Source of the DNA: Chryseobacterium cheonjiense
Lineage (GTDB): Bacteria > Bacteroidota > Bacteroidia > Flavobacteriales > Weeksellaceae
Length of the DNA stretch: 64,000 nt
Direction: 5' to 3'
Assembly: GCF_012927265.1 (NCBI RefSeq)
Contig: NZ_JABBGF010000003.1
Location: 248,001-312,000, forward strand
A model generated the notes under the pieces. That model made no database searches, was not told where the DNA came from, and saw only the letters and a list, made by a program, of their open reading frames with translations. Both the position numbers and the translations under genes were made by a program. Below are positions 37,893 to 45,805 of this stretch, piece by piece (position 1 is the stretch's first letter; the number at the start of each line of letters is the position of its first letter).

Positions 37893-38010
37893 AATTCCTA
37901 AAGTGTTGTCCTGAAGTGATATTCTTTTCTTTTAAAGCATAAGTTTTAATGTAAAATTTTAACTTAAGTCTCAATAAATAAAAATATCATGTAGCGTAAT
38001 AATGTTTTGC

Positions 38011-38018
38011 CAAAGGTA
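38011..38018 (-). promoter_or_regulatory. -7 box of the ccoNO-ccoP operon
   Basis: TACCTTTG on the minus strand matches TANNTTTG, about 120 bases before the ccoNO start. It is five bases from the divergent box at 38024-38031. Confidence 0.45.
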
Positions 38019-38023
38019 TTCAC

Positions 38024-38031
38024 TAACTTTG
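38024..38031 (+). promoter_or_regulatory. -7 box of the XRE regulator gene
   Basis: TAACTTTG matches TANNTTTG, 58 bases before the ATG at 38089. The two boxes overlap in their promoter footprints, so only one polymerase could bind at a time. Confidence 0.5.
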
Positions 38032-38088
38032 TGTAAGTCTAATAGATATACTTCTAAATTATACTGAAAACTTCTAAAACGGCATGGT

Positions 38089-38382
38089 ATGAAAATATGT
38101 GGTCAAAACATAAGGAAAATCCGGAGGAGCAAGGATTTTACCCAGGAATATATGGCTTTTGAGATGGGAATATCACAGAAAGCCTATTCTGATATTGAAA
38201 ACTCTAAAGTGAAAATCAATCTGGAAATTCTTACGAAAATTTCTGATATCTTAGGGATCAAACCGTCCGAGATTTGCAGTATTTCCGATAAGTGCGGTAC
38301 CAATGATTACGAAGAAAAATATAACGGACTTTTGGAATACATGAAGAAAAAGGGAATCTCCATACCGGATGAACTTTCCTAA
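38089..38382 (+). CDS. XRE-family helix-turn-helix regulator
   Basis: The 97-residue protein begins with a standard HTH_3 domain (KICGQNIRKIRRSKDFTQEYMA, then MGISQKAYSDIENSKVKINLEIL, then ISDILGIKPSEI), followed by a short tail of about 30 residues with no ligand domain. It probably binds DNA as a dimer. It is divergent from ccoNO with overlapping promoters, and precedes a small membrane protein gene. Its targets are unknown; its position also puts it close to the lanthipeptide cluster, with which it converges. Confidence 0.88.
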   Translation: MKICGQNIRKIRRSKDFTQEYMAFEMGISQKAYSDIENSKVKINLEILTKISDILGIKPSEICSISDKCGTNDYEEKYNGLLEYMKKKGISIPDELS

Positions 38383-38395
38383 AAATAAGCTTGAT

Positions 38396-38602
38396 ATGAA
38401 CTTACGAAGAATGGGAATTATATCATTAGTGGCTTTGGCAATGACAGTTGTGTTATTTTATATTGACATCAATTTTTATAACGCCCAGGATTTTACCAAA
38501 GACAATGTCAATGAAATTTTGTTTTGGTCATTGATAAGAGGTTTCGTGATTTCTATTGCCGTAAATATCGGGAATTATTACCGTTCGGTTCAGAAGAAAT
38601 AA
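38396..38602 (+). CDS. Small two-helix membrane protein
   Basis: The 68-residue protein (MNLRRMGIISLVALAMTVVL at the start) has two hydrophobic segments, at about residues 7-24 and 43-60. An earlier in-frame ATG at 38369 would overlap the regulator gene by 14 bases and adds nine polar residues; either start is possible. I do not recognise the family. It is probably co-transcribed with the regulator. Confidence 0.6.
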   Translation: MNLRRMGIISLVALAMTVVLFYIDINFYNAQDFTKDNVNEILFWSLIRGFVISIAVNIGNYYRSVQKK

Positions 38603-38747
38603 AACATATTTTCAGTAAATATTTTAGGTCAGAATCTTAACTTAGGAGACCTCTATTGAATATTAAAACTGATATTTTATTAAACTTTATTAGCAAGCTA
38701 CTTTTTGAATCCCTTTCGCTGCTAAATATTATCATTCAAAAATAAAG

Positions 38748-39122
38748 TTATGCAGGTACGAGAAAAATTCCTTCACTAATTCTTTTGAATAATTTGATTG
38801 TGTTGGTCTGTTTTCCGAATTCTCTGTTCTCCCAGTAAATTTTGCCATCTTTATAATCACTGATTATAACGAACATCCCACCATTAATATTTAAGAAAGC
38901 AATAGCGGGAAAAGTAAGCTCTTCAATATCTTCCCAGTCATCCAGTCTAATGACCATTGATTCGATATCAAAATCATCTTGCAGTATATTGTAAAAACTA
39001 AAGAAATTATAATCGTCGAATGATAAGGTATAATCCTTTATTTTTCTTACTTTTTTATTATGCTTTATAAATTTCTTCAGCAAAAAATTAAAGGATAGTA
39101 GATAATCTTGTTTTTCAATCAT
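38748..39122 (-). CDS. C39-peptidase-like protein lacking catalytic residues
   Basis: The 124-residue protein resembles the peptidase C39 fold of bacteriocin exporters: a helical part (LLSFNFLLKKFIKHNKKVRK), a stretch matching the SLLSLSDAL-type helix (FSFYNILQDDFDIESMVIRL), then LTFPAIAFLNINGGMFVIIS, where active C39 enzymes have PAIxHxxxxHFVV, and DGKIYWENREFG. There is no cysteine at all, and the active-site His is replaced by Met. It is therefore not a protease. By analogy with C39-like domains that only bind leader peptides, it may present the precursor to an enzyme or exporter. It is the last gene of the lanthipeptide operon, 15 bases after the DUF6625 gene. The family call rests on motif resemblance only. 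Confidence 0.6.
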   Translation of the reverse strand: MIEKQDYLLSFNFLLKKFIKHNKKVRKIKDYTLSFDDYNFFSFYNILQDDFDIESMVIRLDDWEDIEELTFPAIAFLNINGGMFVIISDYKDGKIYWENREFGKQTNTIKLFKRISEGIFLVPA

Positions 39123-39137
39123 AAAAGCTGAATGTTT

Positions 39138-40373
39138 TTAATAGATATAGTATGCATTCTCTGTTACACAATTTTTTATGCTCTTTATATTTATTTTGTA
39201 AGGAACATTTTTTTCATTTTTATAATGAAAATCAATAGTACTGATATTCTTTCTACTTGTTCCTATCCATCGATTACCTTTAAGTTTATAGAGATAAAAT
39301 TGATTATAAAGAATACCATTTTCGTCTTCGTTAATAATAATTAATCTGTTTTTATCTTGGGGATAAAAAGTGAGATGTGTTTTACCAATTTTATAGGACT
39401 GCTCTTCAAGAAAATCAATATGCTGTTTTTGTGTGTAAGCCAGGAGCTTAGATTTCAACAGTAAAAATCTGTAGCGGGTATTGTTCATTCTTCTCTCTAG
39501 ATTTCTACCAAGTTTTTTTAGAGAATAAGAAATTTTGTTGGGCTTATAATAGATCCCCTTTGGCGAAATTAAAAAATTCCCTTTCGGTTCAAAAGTTTCT
39601 ATAAAGAAATTCTGATTGTCTTTAAGGTTGATAAGGTGAATCAACAGGTATTGTTTTTCTGTTACTGTATTATAAATATTACCTTGTACCCAATGATGAT
39701 CTACAGTGGAATAAACAAATTCCTGAACAATATTTTTGTGATAATATTTAATCTGATTTTGAAGTTCTAGTCTTCTAAGAACCAGAGTGAAGCTTTCAAT
39801 TTCGGTTTTAATCTCAGTAATATCTTTTAGATGAACAAGATTAAATTCAAAGTTGCATTCATCAAAACAAAAATGACGTGTATTTTGTAAAATGTGTGCA
39901 TAGTCCTTACTCTGTTTGAATAGGTTAATACACTGTTCATTATTTTTCAACAGTGTAAAGAATCCGGCGGGGTAGTTTTTGTGGGGAGAAATAACATCAT
40001 ATTTTTTCAGGAGTTTCTCCGTAATAAAATATCGGATATTCCCGAAAATAATATCGATGTCACAGTATCCCCAAAAATCATATCCCTGTAAATAATCCTG
40101 AAAAATCAGTCCATAAGCAGGTTTAAAATCACAAAGTTTGTAACCATCCAGAATATTGATGGATAAGTTCAGCTTTTCGCTTGCCAATTTACTAAATTCA
40201 GTAAGGCTGCTGATCTTGATAAAATGAACATTAGGGACATGAAAAGGGGCTTCCAGATTGGTGAATAAAAAAAAATCAACATCTGGATTGTATTTGCAGC
40301 TGAACAAAAAATGTTTGAAATATTCAGGCCAGCTTTTGCCAAAATAACAGTTTATTAATGCGATTCTGGTCAT
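39138..40373 (-). CDS. DUF6625-type putative glycosyltransferase
   Basis: The 411-residue soluble protein starts MTRIALINCYFGKSWPEYFK and has an FFLFTNL strand, then FWGYCDIDIIFG, which is a DXD-type motif as in GT-A glycosyltransferases that bind a nucleotide-sugar through a metal, and later SPHKNYPAGFFTLLKNN and HFCFDE. These fit the family NCBI calls DUF6625, as I recall it. It lies one base after the LanB stop, inside the lanthipeptide operon, so it may glycosylate the peptide or another cell product. The function is inferred. Confidence 0.65.
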   Translation of the reverse strand: MTRIALINCYFGKSWPEYFKHFLFSCKYNPDVDFFLFTNLEAPFHVPNVHFIKISSLTEFSKLASEKLNLSINILDGYKLCDFKPAYGLIFQDYLQGYDFWGYCDIDIIFGNIRYFITEKLLKKYDVISPHKNYPAGFFTLLKNNEQCINLFKQSKDYAHILQNTRHFCFDECNFEFNLVHLKDITEIKTEIESFTLVLRRLELQNQIKYYHKNIVQEFVYSTVDHHWVQGNIYNTVTEKQYLLIHLINLKDNQNFFIETFEPKGNFLISPKGIYYKPNKISYSLKKLGRNLERRMNNTRYRFLLLKSKLLAYTQKQHIDFLEEQSYKIGKTHLTFYPQDKNRLIIINEDENGILYNQFYLYKLKGNRWIGTSRKNISTIDFHYKNEKNVPYKINIKSIKNCVTENAYYIY

Positions 40374-40374
40374 C

Positions 40375-43300
40375 TTACACAGTTTTTTTAATATTCAGTA
40401 ATGAGTCATAGCTTTTATGCAAAAAATAATATAAAATAGACTCATGTATATTCGGTTTCGAGGCAAATATTCTGTTGATAAACATATGGATATAGCTTAC
40501 AACCAATGATTTTACCATTTGTGGAGATTGCAGTTCTTTAATTTCGGTAATGTAGCAGGCAGTTTTTTTAGATCTTATATCCAAAATTTTAGAAAACTCA
40601 TCAACACCTGCAAGAAGCTCCAAAGTTTGGTGTCTGTGCTCTCTATATTTATCCTTCAATGTCTGCTTAGAGCTATCATCCAACATGCTTCCGTATCCGT
40701 TGGAGAGTTTGTGCAGAATATCTCGTTTTTCTGTCATGTTATATCCAAAATCATCAAGAATTCTGTTTATTCCGGCAACAGCAGCTTTCCAGATTGAAGT
40801 TTCTGTGTATTCTGCTTCTTTCAGTAACTGGCATACACATTCACTATCCAAGTAGAAAATACTTTCCATCTGATCAATTGTAGTTTCACCATAACGCTCA
40901 ATTTCTCTATTATAGGTGTCCAGAACAATTTTATGGATAATCATTTCCCGGTTCAGATATTTGTCAAGTAACTGATAGATCTGGCTAGAAAGACTATGAT
41001 CTTGAGATGTCGTTAAAAACCTTATTCTGATATGCATATCCGGATCGCTGTAACGGATGAAGAACCATTTTTTTATAATTCTTTTTCGTACAAGTCCATT
41101 GGCGAATTTATACACGGTATCTTTAAGGATCTGATCAGAAACCTTTGTACTGCAATATATTTTATAGAAAAGCCATTCACTCCCCGGAACAAAATTTCTG
41201 GTGACTGTGTTTTTTACTGGGAAGGAAATAAGTTTTTCTCTCTTTTTGCTACTGAAATTATGCCATGGAATAAGGAACTCATTGCTGTGAAGATTTCCTT
41301 CTGCATCCTTTGTTACGGTGTTGTATTGGGATGAAAGATTTTCCAACACTCTTATCTTCTTTTCTTTTAATAAATGGTCAAACAGGATTTCCAGTGAAAG
41401 AGCATTGTTTATAAATATGGGAAGTTCCATATCTTTTTCTGTGAAAATACAAATTTCCGGAATGTTTTTTTCTTTTAAATACGTTTTGAATACCTCAATT
41501 GAAGCTTTTTTTCCATTGAAAATTTTATCATGATCCAGTAGCCAGGACGCTCTCGAAAGAATCACATTATGAATCATTATTCTCGGTAGAAAATCATAAT
41601 TGGCAAACATGCCCCAGTTCCAGTTATAAGAAGGAGTTGTATCCTGATACTGCAGATCACATAGAAAATGATACATCGGTACTTTATGCAGGTTATAATT
41701 GTGTGCAGATGAAAGACTTGGGATAATTTCTTTATTGTATTTTTTTGAACGAAGAATAATTCTGTCATTTTTTACAGAAATCATAATATCATTCAGATAG
41801 ATTGGCTCACCATCAGTGTTATGGCGATTTATAATAGGTATTTCATACTTCCTCAGATGAGGTCTGATCGTAATATTTCCAACCCTGGGCTGTGGATTGT
41901 GTACCACTTCAGCAATAATCTGCTCATCAAAGAAAGACTCTTCTTCTGACAGGGCATTTTTTACTGATTCTTCCAAATGACCATCCAAATGACAAAAGCG
42001 ACCCAAATAGGTAGAAGATGAAGGTCCGTCACTAAATTTATGGAAAATGACAGGCTTCCCTTTTTCATCCTCATAGATATGAACCAGTGAAGACATTGAA
42101 AAAGGAATATTTTTATTCTCCTCTAAAAAAGGACTAACTTCTTCTTGTGTAATTTGTATTAAATCTCGACTGTCTTTTAAAGCATTAATGAGCTTTTCCC
42201 CTAAAAACTGATTCCATTTCAAAGAGCCCTGAATAATATTAGTGGTGTTTTCTGACTTAAACTGAATTCCGTCTGAAAGGTTGGAACTTTCATTATCAGA
42301 ATGTAAAGGATAATTGATACCTGATAAAGGATCAAGGGCTAACAGTATCGGAATTTCCTGCTGATCATATCTTGCCGCAAATTCCTTTTTGAATTTATCC
42401 AGAGAGTCAATCGTATCTGCAGATCCAATATGAAAAACGGTTGAAAGTACTTTTTTAAAGTCTTTAAAAATATTTTTATCCAGTGTATTGGATTTTTTAC
42501 CTTTCAGCAAATCGGTTTGGAGGATATTTTTTTTGTGATTCTTAATTCCGACTGAAGTCAAAATTTCGGAAATCTGATCAACAGCAAGAAATGCATTATT
42601 GGTTTCATTAGCTTTTTGTACAATTTCAAATATGATAATCAGGCTGCGAATCAATTCTGCATCCTTTTTGTTTTCTTCGTTTTCCGGTATTTTCAGATCT
42701 TTCAAAAACTGATATATAAAATTCTGGAAATTCTTATCGGTAACCTTTGGAGAAAGTTCACTGATAAGAATTTTTGAATCTATCAATTCGTTGATATAGT
42801 CGAAACTATCTTCATAAGAAATGTCCTGATTAACCAATATTTCTATAATCTCTGAAAGCTTCAGGCCATCCTGACAGGCCTTTATGATTGAGTTCAGATA
42901 TTTATTTTTTTCAGTAGAGATAATTTCATATTTCAACCCGGAATTCTTGATAGAGGGTTCAATATAACGGTATTTATTTTTAGTGTTGTATACTGTATTA
43001 TTAGTAAAGAATTTGCAAACTTTTCTAACCTGCATATTCTCTTCCAGTTTTACCGTAATATCATGCAAAAGCTGCATATCCAGTCGGGCATATATTTTAT
43101 CCTGTTCTTTATCCAAAGCAATGTGAGTACTGTCGCTCCATTCGCCCATACTTACACCGGCATTGGTCCCGAATGGGATTGTTCTGAAGTGGGTTCTCAG
43201 CCAGTACTTCAATAGAGATTTTTTTATTTTATCAGCTTTTTCTTTAGACAGCTTTTTTTTGTCCCACAGAATGAGTTGTTCATATAAGTCCGGTGATGAT

Positions 43301-43425
43301 AAATAAATGGTATTACGAAAACTTTCTGTATTGATATCCTCTTCCCACTGATCGATATTTTTCTGTGGAAGGAGTGGTGTTCTCAGCAGGTAAAAGTTCA
43401 GTTTTTCTATATCGTTGTATTTCAT
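40375..43425 (-). CDS. Class I lanthipeptide dehydratase LanB
   Basis: The 1016-residue protein is full length for LanB (nisin NisB has 993). The N-terminal glutamylation domain spans about residues 1-700 (FRTIPFGTNAGVSMGEW, then HNPQPRVGNITIRPHLRKYEI and NDIMISVKNDRIILRS). The C-terminal elimination domain of the SpaB_C type begins near residue 760 (GSEWLFYKIYCSTK, then KKWFFIRYSDPDMHIRIRF). It uses glutamyl-tRNA to dehydrate Ser and Thr of the precursor core to Dha and Dhb. Its start overlaps the LanC stop by four bases (43422-43425). A single full-length LanB differs from the split dehydratases described for pinensin in Chitinophaga. Confidence 0.93.
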   Translation of the reverse strand: MKYNDIEKLNFYLLRTPLLPQKNIDQWEEDINTESFRNTIYLSSPDLYEQLILWDKKKLSKEKADKIKKSLLKYWLRTHFRTIPFGTNAGVSMGEWSDSTHIALDKEQDKIYARLDMQLLHDITVKLEENMQVRKVCKFFTNNTVYNTKNKYRYIEPSIKNSGLKYEIISTEKNKYLNSIIKACQDGLKLSEIIEILVNQDISYEDSFDYINELIDSKILISELSPKVTDKNFQNFIYQFLKDLKIPENEENKKDAELIRSLIIIFEIVQKANETNNAFLAVDQISEILTSVGIKNHKKNILQTDLLKGKKSNTLDKNIFKDFKKVLSTVFHIGSADTIDSLDKFKKEFAARYDQQEIPILLALDPLSGINYPLHSDNESSNLSDGIQFKSENTTNIIQGSLKWNQFLGEKLINALKDSRDLIQITQEEVSPFLEENKNIPFSMSSLVHIYEDEKGKPVIFHKFSDGPSSSTYLGRFCHLDGHLEESVKNALSEEESFFDEQIIAEVVHNPQPRVGNITIRPHLRKYEIPIINRHNTDGEPIYLNDIMISVKNDRIILRSKKYNKEIIPSLSSAHNYNLHKVPMYHFLCDLQYQDTTPSYNWNWGMFANYDFLPRIMIHNVILSRASWLLDHDKIFNGKKASIEVFKTYLKEKNIPEICIFTEKDMELPIFINNALSLEILFDHLLKEKKIRVLENLSSQYNTVTKDAEGNLHSNEFLIPWHNFSSKKREKLISFPVKNTVTRNFVPGSEWLFYKIYCSTKVSDQILKDTVYKFANGLVRKRIIKKWFFIRYSDPDMHIRIRFLTTSQDHSLSSQIYQLLDKYLNREMIIHKIVLDTYNREIERYGETTIDQMESIFYLDSECVCQLLKEAEYTETSIWKAAVAGINRILDDFGYNMTEKRDILHKLSNGYGSMLDDSSKQTLKDKYREHRHQTLELLAGVDEFSKILDIRSKKTACYITEIKELQSPQMVKSLVVSYIHMFINRIFASKPNIHESILYYFLHKSYDSLLNIKKTV

Positions 43426-44576
43426 CCTATATTCATTAAATAAATTTTATCCCAATCTTTTGCTTTTTCGGGATATTGATAGTCCAGCAGCACCATTCCC
43501 ACACCAGAAATGCCTTCTAAAAGACCAGTATGTTCTACCCACATGTCATTTTTAAGATCGTAAGGAAATTTAACTCCTTTTTCCAGTTGTTCCAGGGTAA
43601 GAGACATCCAGTAATCGTGCGCTGCTTTCAGCTCTTCATCTTGAAATATTCTATAGAACTTATTGAATATATGCGAAATTCCGGATGTTCCATGGCAAAT
43701 TCCTGTGTCTATACACTTATTTTTTTGACTATAAAATACGCCTGACCTATTCGCTTTTATTTTTGATGAATTCAAAATAATGGAATGACACATTGTTTTC
43801 AGCTCTTCGTCCTGCAAAACTGTATAAGCTTTCCAGATACTTATTGTAACTCCTAAATCACCATAGCACCAGGCAAGTCTTTCTGATAACTGTGTTTCTC
43901 CTGTGGCAATATTAAGTTTTGAAGGAAATATGAATTCTGAATCTTTATTTTGTTCGTAGAGCTCCTTTAAAAAGTTGACACTTCCATTAATCAGCTTCTT
44001 GCATGTTTCTTTCTCACAGCCTTTATGATAACATTCTACTAAAAAAGATATAATGGAGGGCTGCCCGTGGGCAAGGCCAAGGTCAATAATATTATCTTCT
44101 TTTACTATATGATCAATCCAGAAAAAGGATTCGTTTTTTTCATGTTTTAAATGGTCTATATAAGACACTATTTTTGCTACGGTATCAAATTTCTTAATTT
44201 CAAGAAAATAAATACCTAATCCGATCAGACCGGTAAATAAATCATATTCCTTTTTGTCTGCAGCAGCAGAAAGAAGTTCGAGGAAAAACTCAAAAGAATC
44301 TTCTTCTATGCTTTCAATATCCTCATCCGTAATAATATCAGCATTATGCAGAAGTCTCATAAAATAGATAATCGCTAAACTACCTGTACCAAAAGACGAA
44401 TATGATGCTTCTGATGCCATATCAATAAGATCCTCAATTTTTTCAATCTCAACATCATTGTTGTAAAATAATGAATAGTATCCGTTTCCCAGGCTGAATG
44501 TAATATTTTCACCTTTGTCTTCATTACATTTTTCTGAAATTTGGGTTAAAAAAAAGTCAATTTTATCTTTATACAT
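43422..44576 (-). CDS. Lanthionine synthetase LanC
   Basis: The 384-residue protein has the LanC double alpha-toroid pattern. Zinc ligands are present: Cys237 in AWCYGD and Cys294-His295 in GICHGTSG; GLAHGQPS gives the other conserved Gly-His-Gly. It closes lanthionine and methyllanthionine rings by adding Cys thiols to Dha/Dhb. Its start overlaps the LLM oxidoreductase stop by eight bases and its end overlaps lanB by four, so the three are translationally linked. Confidence 0.93.
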   Translation of the reverse strand: MYKDKIDFFLTQISEKCNEDKGENITFSLGNGYYSLFYNNDVEIEKIEDLIDMASEASYSSFGTGSLAIIYFMRLLHNADIITDEDIESIEEDSFEFFLELLSAAADKKEYDLFTGLIGLGIYFLEIKKFDTVAKIVSYIDHLKHEKNESFFWIDHIVKEDNIIDLGLAHGQPSIISFLVECYHKGCEKETCKKLINGSVNFLKELYEQNKDSEFIFPSKLNIATGETQLSERLAWCYGDLGVTISIWKAYTVLQDEELKTMCHSIILNSSKIKANRSGVFYSQKNKCIDTGICHGTSGISHIFNKFYRIFQDEELKAAHDYWMSLTLEQLEKGVKFPYDLKNDMWVEHTGLLEGISGVGMVLLDYQYPEKAKDWDKIYLMNIG

Positions 44577-45486
44577 ATTGGCTTAATATTTCGATAGCTG
44601 TTAAAGAATCTTTGTGTGATCTCGCAATGTTATTGAACATAAATTCATTATATCCGTAGAGCTCTTTAAATTCCAGCAGTTTTTCCTGAAAAAAACTTCC
44701 GTCTCCTACAAGGCTTATATTGCTTATATCATTGTTGGTACTTTTTTTTGCAACATTGATTGCCTTTTGTTTTGTTTTATGGCAGCATCCTGAAAAAGTA
44801 AGCACCATTGATGGTTCTTTTCCATATTTTGCTTTATATGCTGCTTTGAAATTTTGTAATTCTTCTTTGAGATATTCTTTGTTTGACTCTCCATGAAATA
44901 TGGATCGTGCAAAATTAAGATCATGCTCTAAAGCTACTTTTAATCCTGAGTGTGAAGATCCCATATACCATACATCAGGAATATTTCCTTTGTAGGGTGG
45001 GATGATCAAATCCTTTTTAAGAAATTCACTTTCATCTCTCAGAAAGCTTAAAGTAGATTCCAGTTTTGGAAGAAATGATGAAAAATAATTGTCTTTGTCG
45101 ACATCAACATTAAAATATTTAAGGTCATATTCACCTACGAGACCTTTAACGAAGCCAAGATCTAATCTTCTTGGATATAAACTTGAAAGGAGTTTATAAT
45201 TGTGAGCTACTCGGAATGGGCTTTGTAATGGTAAGATAACTCCTGCAATCCCTATTTTTATTTTCTCGGTTAATCCTAATAATATGGGAATTAACATTTC
45301 AGGAGTAGACCAAGCCATATCATGCGCTTTTGAAAAGTAGTTTTCGGTGACCCAGAATCGGGAAAAGCCAAGTTCATCAGCTCTTGAAGCATAGTCAATG
45401 ATATCGTATAATGATTTCTTAGAATTATTAAGCGAGTTTTCTCTAATGCCAAATTCTAAAAGGCCTATTTTTAATTTATTTGCCAT
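44569..45486 (-). CDS. LLM-class flavin-dependent oxidoreductase
   Basis: The protein of 305 residues begins at the ATG at 45486 (MANKLKIGLLEFGIRE); an open frame goes back to 45573 but would overlap the precursor gene and the hairpin. It is a luciferase-like TIM barrel of the MsnO8-like group: ADELGFSRFWVTENYF, KIGIAGVILPLQSPFRVAHNYKLLSSLYPRRLDLGFVKGL, and YMGSSHSGLKVALEHDL. It could bind FMN. Some LLM-type enzymes in actinobacterial lanthipeptide clusters (LanJ_C, as LxmJ) reduce Dha to D-Ala with F420H2. Whether this enzyme does that, with FMN, or oxidises the peptide is unknown. It is the first enzyme gene after the precursor. Confidence 0.85.
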   Translation of the reverse strand: MANKLKIGLLEFGIRENSLNNSKKSLYDIIDYASRADELGFSRFWVTENYFSKAHDMAWSTPEMLIPILLGLTEKIKIGIAGVILPLQSPFRVAHNYKLLSSLYPRRLDLGFVKGLVGEYDLKYFNVDVDKDNYFSSFLPKLESTLSFLRDESEFLKKDLIIPPYKGNIPDVWYMGSSHSGLKVALEHDLNFARSIFHGESNKEYLKEELQNFKAAYKAKYGKEPSMVLTFSGCCHKTKQKAINVAKKSTNNDISNISLVGDGSFFQEKLLEFKELYGYNEFMFNNIARSHKDSLTAIEILSQYV

Positions 45487-45504
45487 AGTAGAGCTGTTAA
45501 AAGC

Positions 45505-45526
45505 AGCTACTCCGAAAGGAGTAGCT
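45505..45526 (-). terminator. Hairpin between precursor and enzyme genes, probable attenuator
   Basis: Nine-bp perfect stem AGCTACTCC / GGAGTAGCT, extendable by a wobble pair and one further pair, with a four-base loop and only TTTT after it on the minus strand. It lies in the 68-base gap between the precursor stop and the oxidoreductase ATG. Partial terminators in this place are known in lantibiotic clusters and keep precursor mRNA in excess. Confidence 0.65.
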
Positions 45527-45554
45527 ACAATTTTTGTAAAATGTTTCTGATTTA

Positions 45555-45737
45555 CTAAGCAGGGCAAACGCAAAGATTAGTAGATCTGCTGCTTCCAGCC
45601 GTGCATGTCCAGTGTGAACAATCAACAACGGATGTTACTAGCTCTTTTCCTGCTTTTACAGATTTCATTTCTTCAGAATTCAATTGACTTAATTTTTCTT
45701 TTTTAAGTGTCAATTTTTTAGTTAATTTTTTGCTCAT
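45555..45737 (-). CDS. Class I lanthipeptide precursor
   Basis: The 60-residue peptide has the leader typical of Bacteroidota lanthipeptides: KKLTLKKEKLSQLNSEEM followed by KSVKAG, with likely cleavage after Gly30. The 30-residue core holds four cysteines (40, 45, 56, 58) and nine Ser/Thr (35, 36, 41, 44, 46, 49, 50, 52, 53), enough for up to four rings. The leader KLxLKKExLxxL pattern is the probable LanB/LanC recognition site. It is the only precursor seen in the cluster. A 67-base gap separates it from the upstream hydrolase gene and no -7 box is seen in that gap. Confidence 0.9.
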   Translation of the reverse strand: MSKKLTKKLTLKKEKLSQLNSEEMKSVKAGKELVTSVVDCSHWTCTAGSSRSTNLCVCPA

Positions 45738-45805
45738 AATAAAAAAAATTTAATTTGATACCTACTCGTTAGCTTTTCGGTTTCCGCTATATTGTTTACT
45801 GTAAT

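Noticed and set aside
39132-39344. 70-codon plus-strand frame opposite the DUF6625 gene
   Set aside because: Antisense to a well supported gene; no promoter or family likeness.
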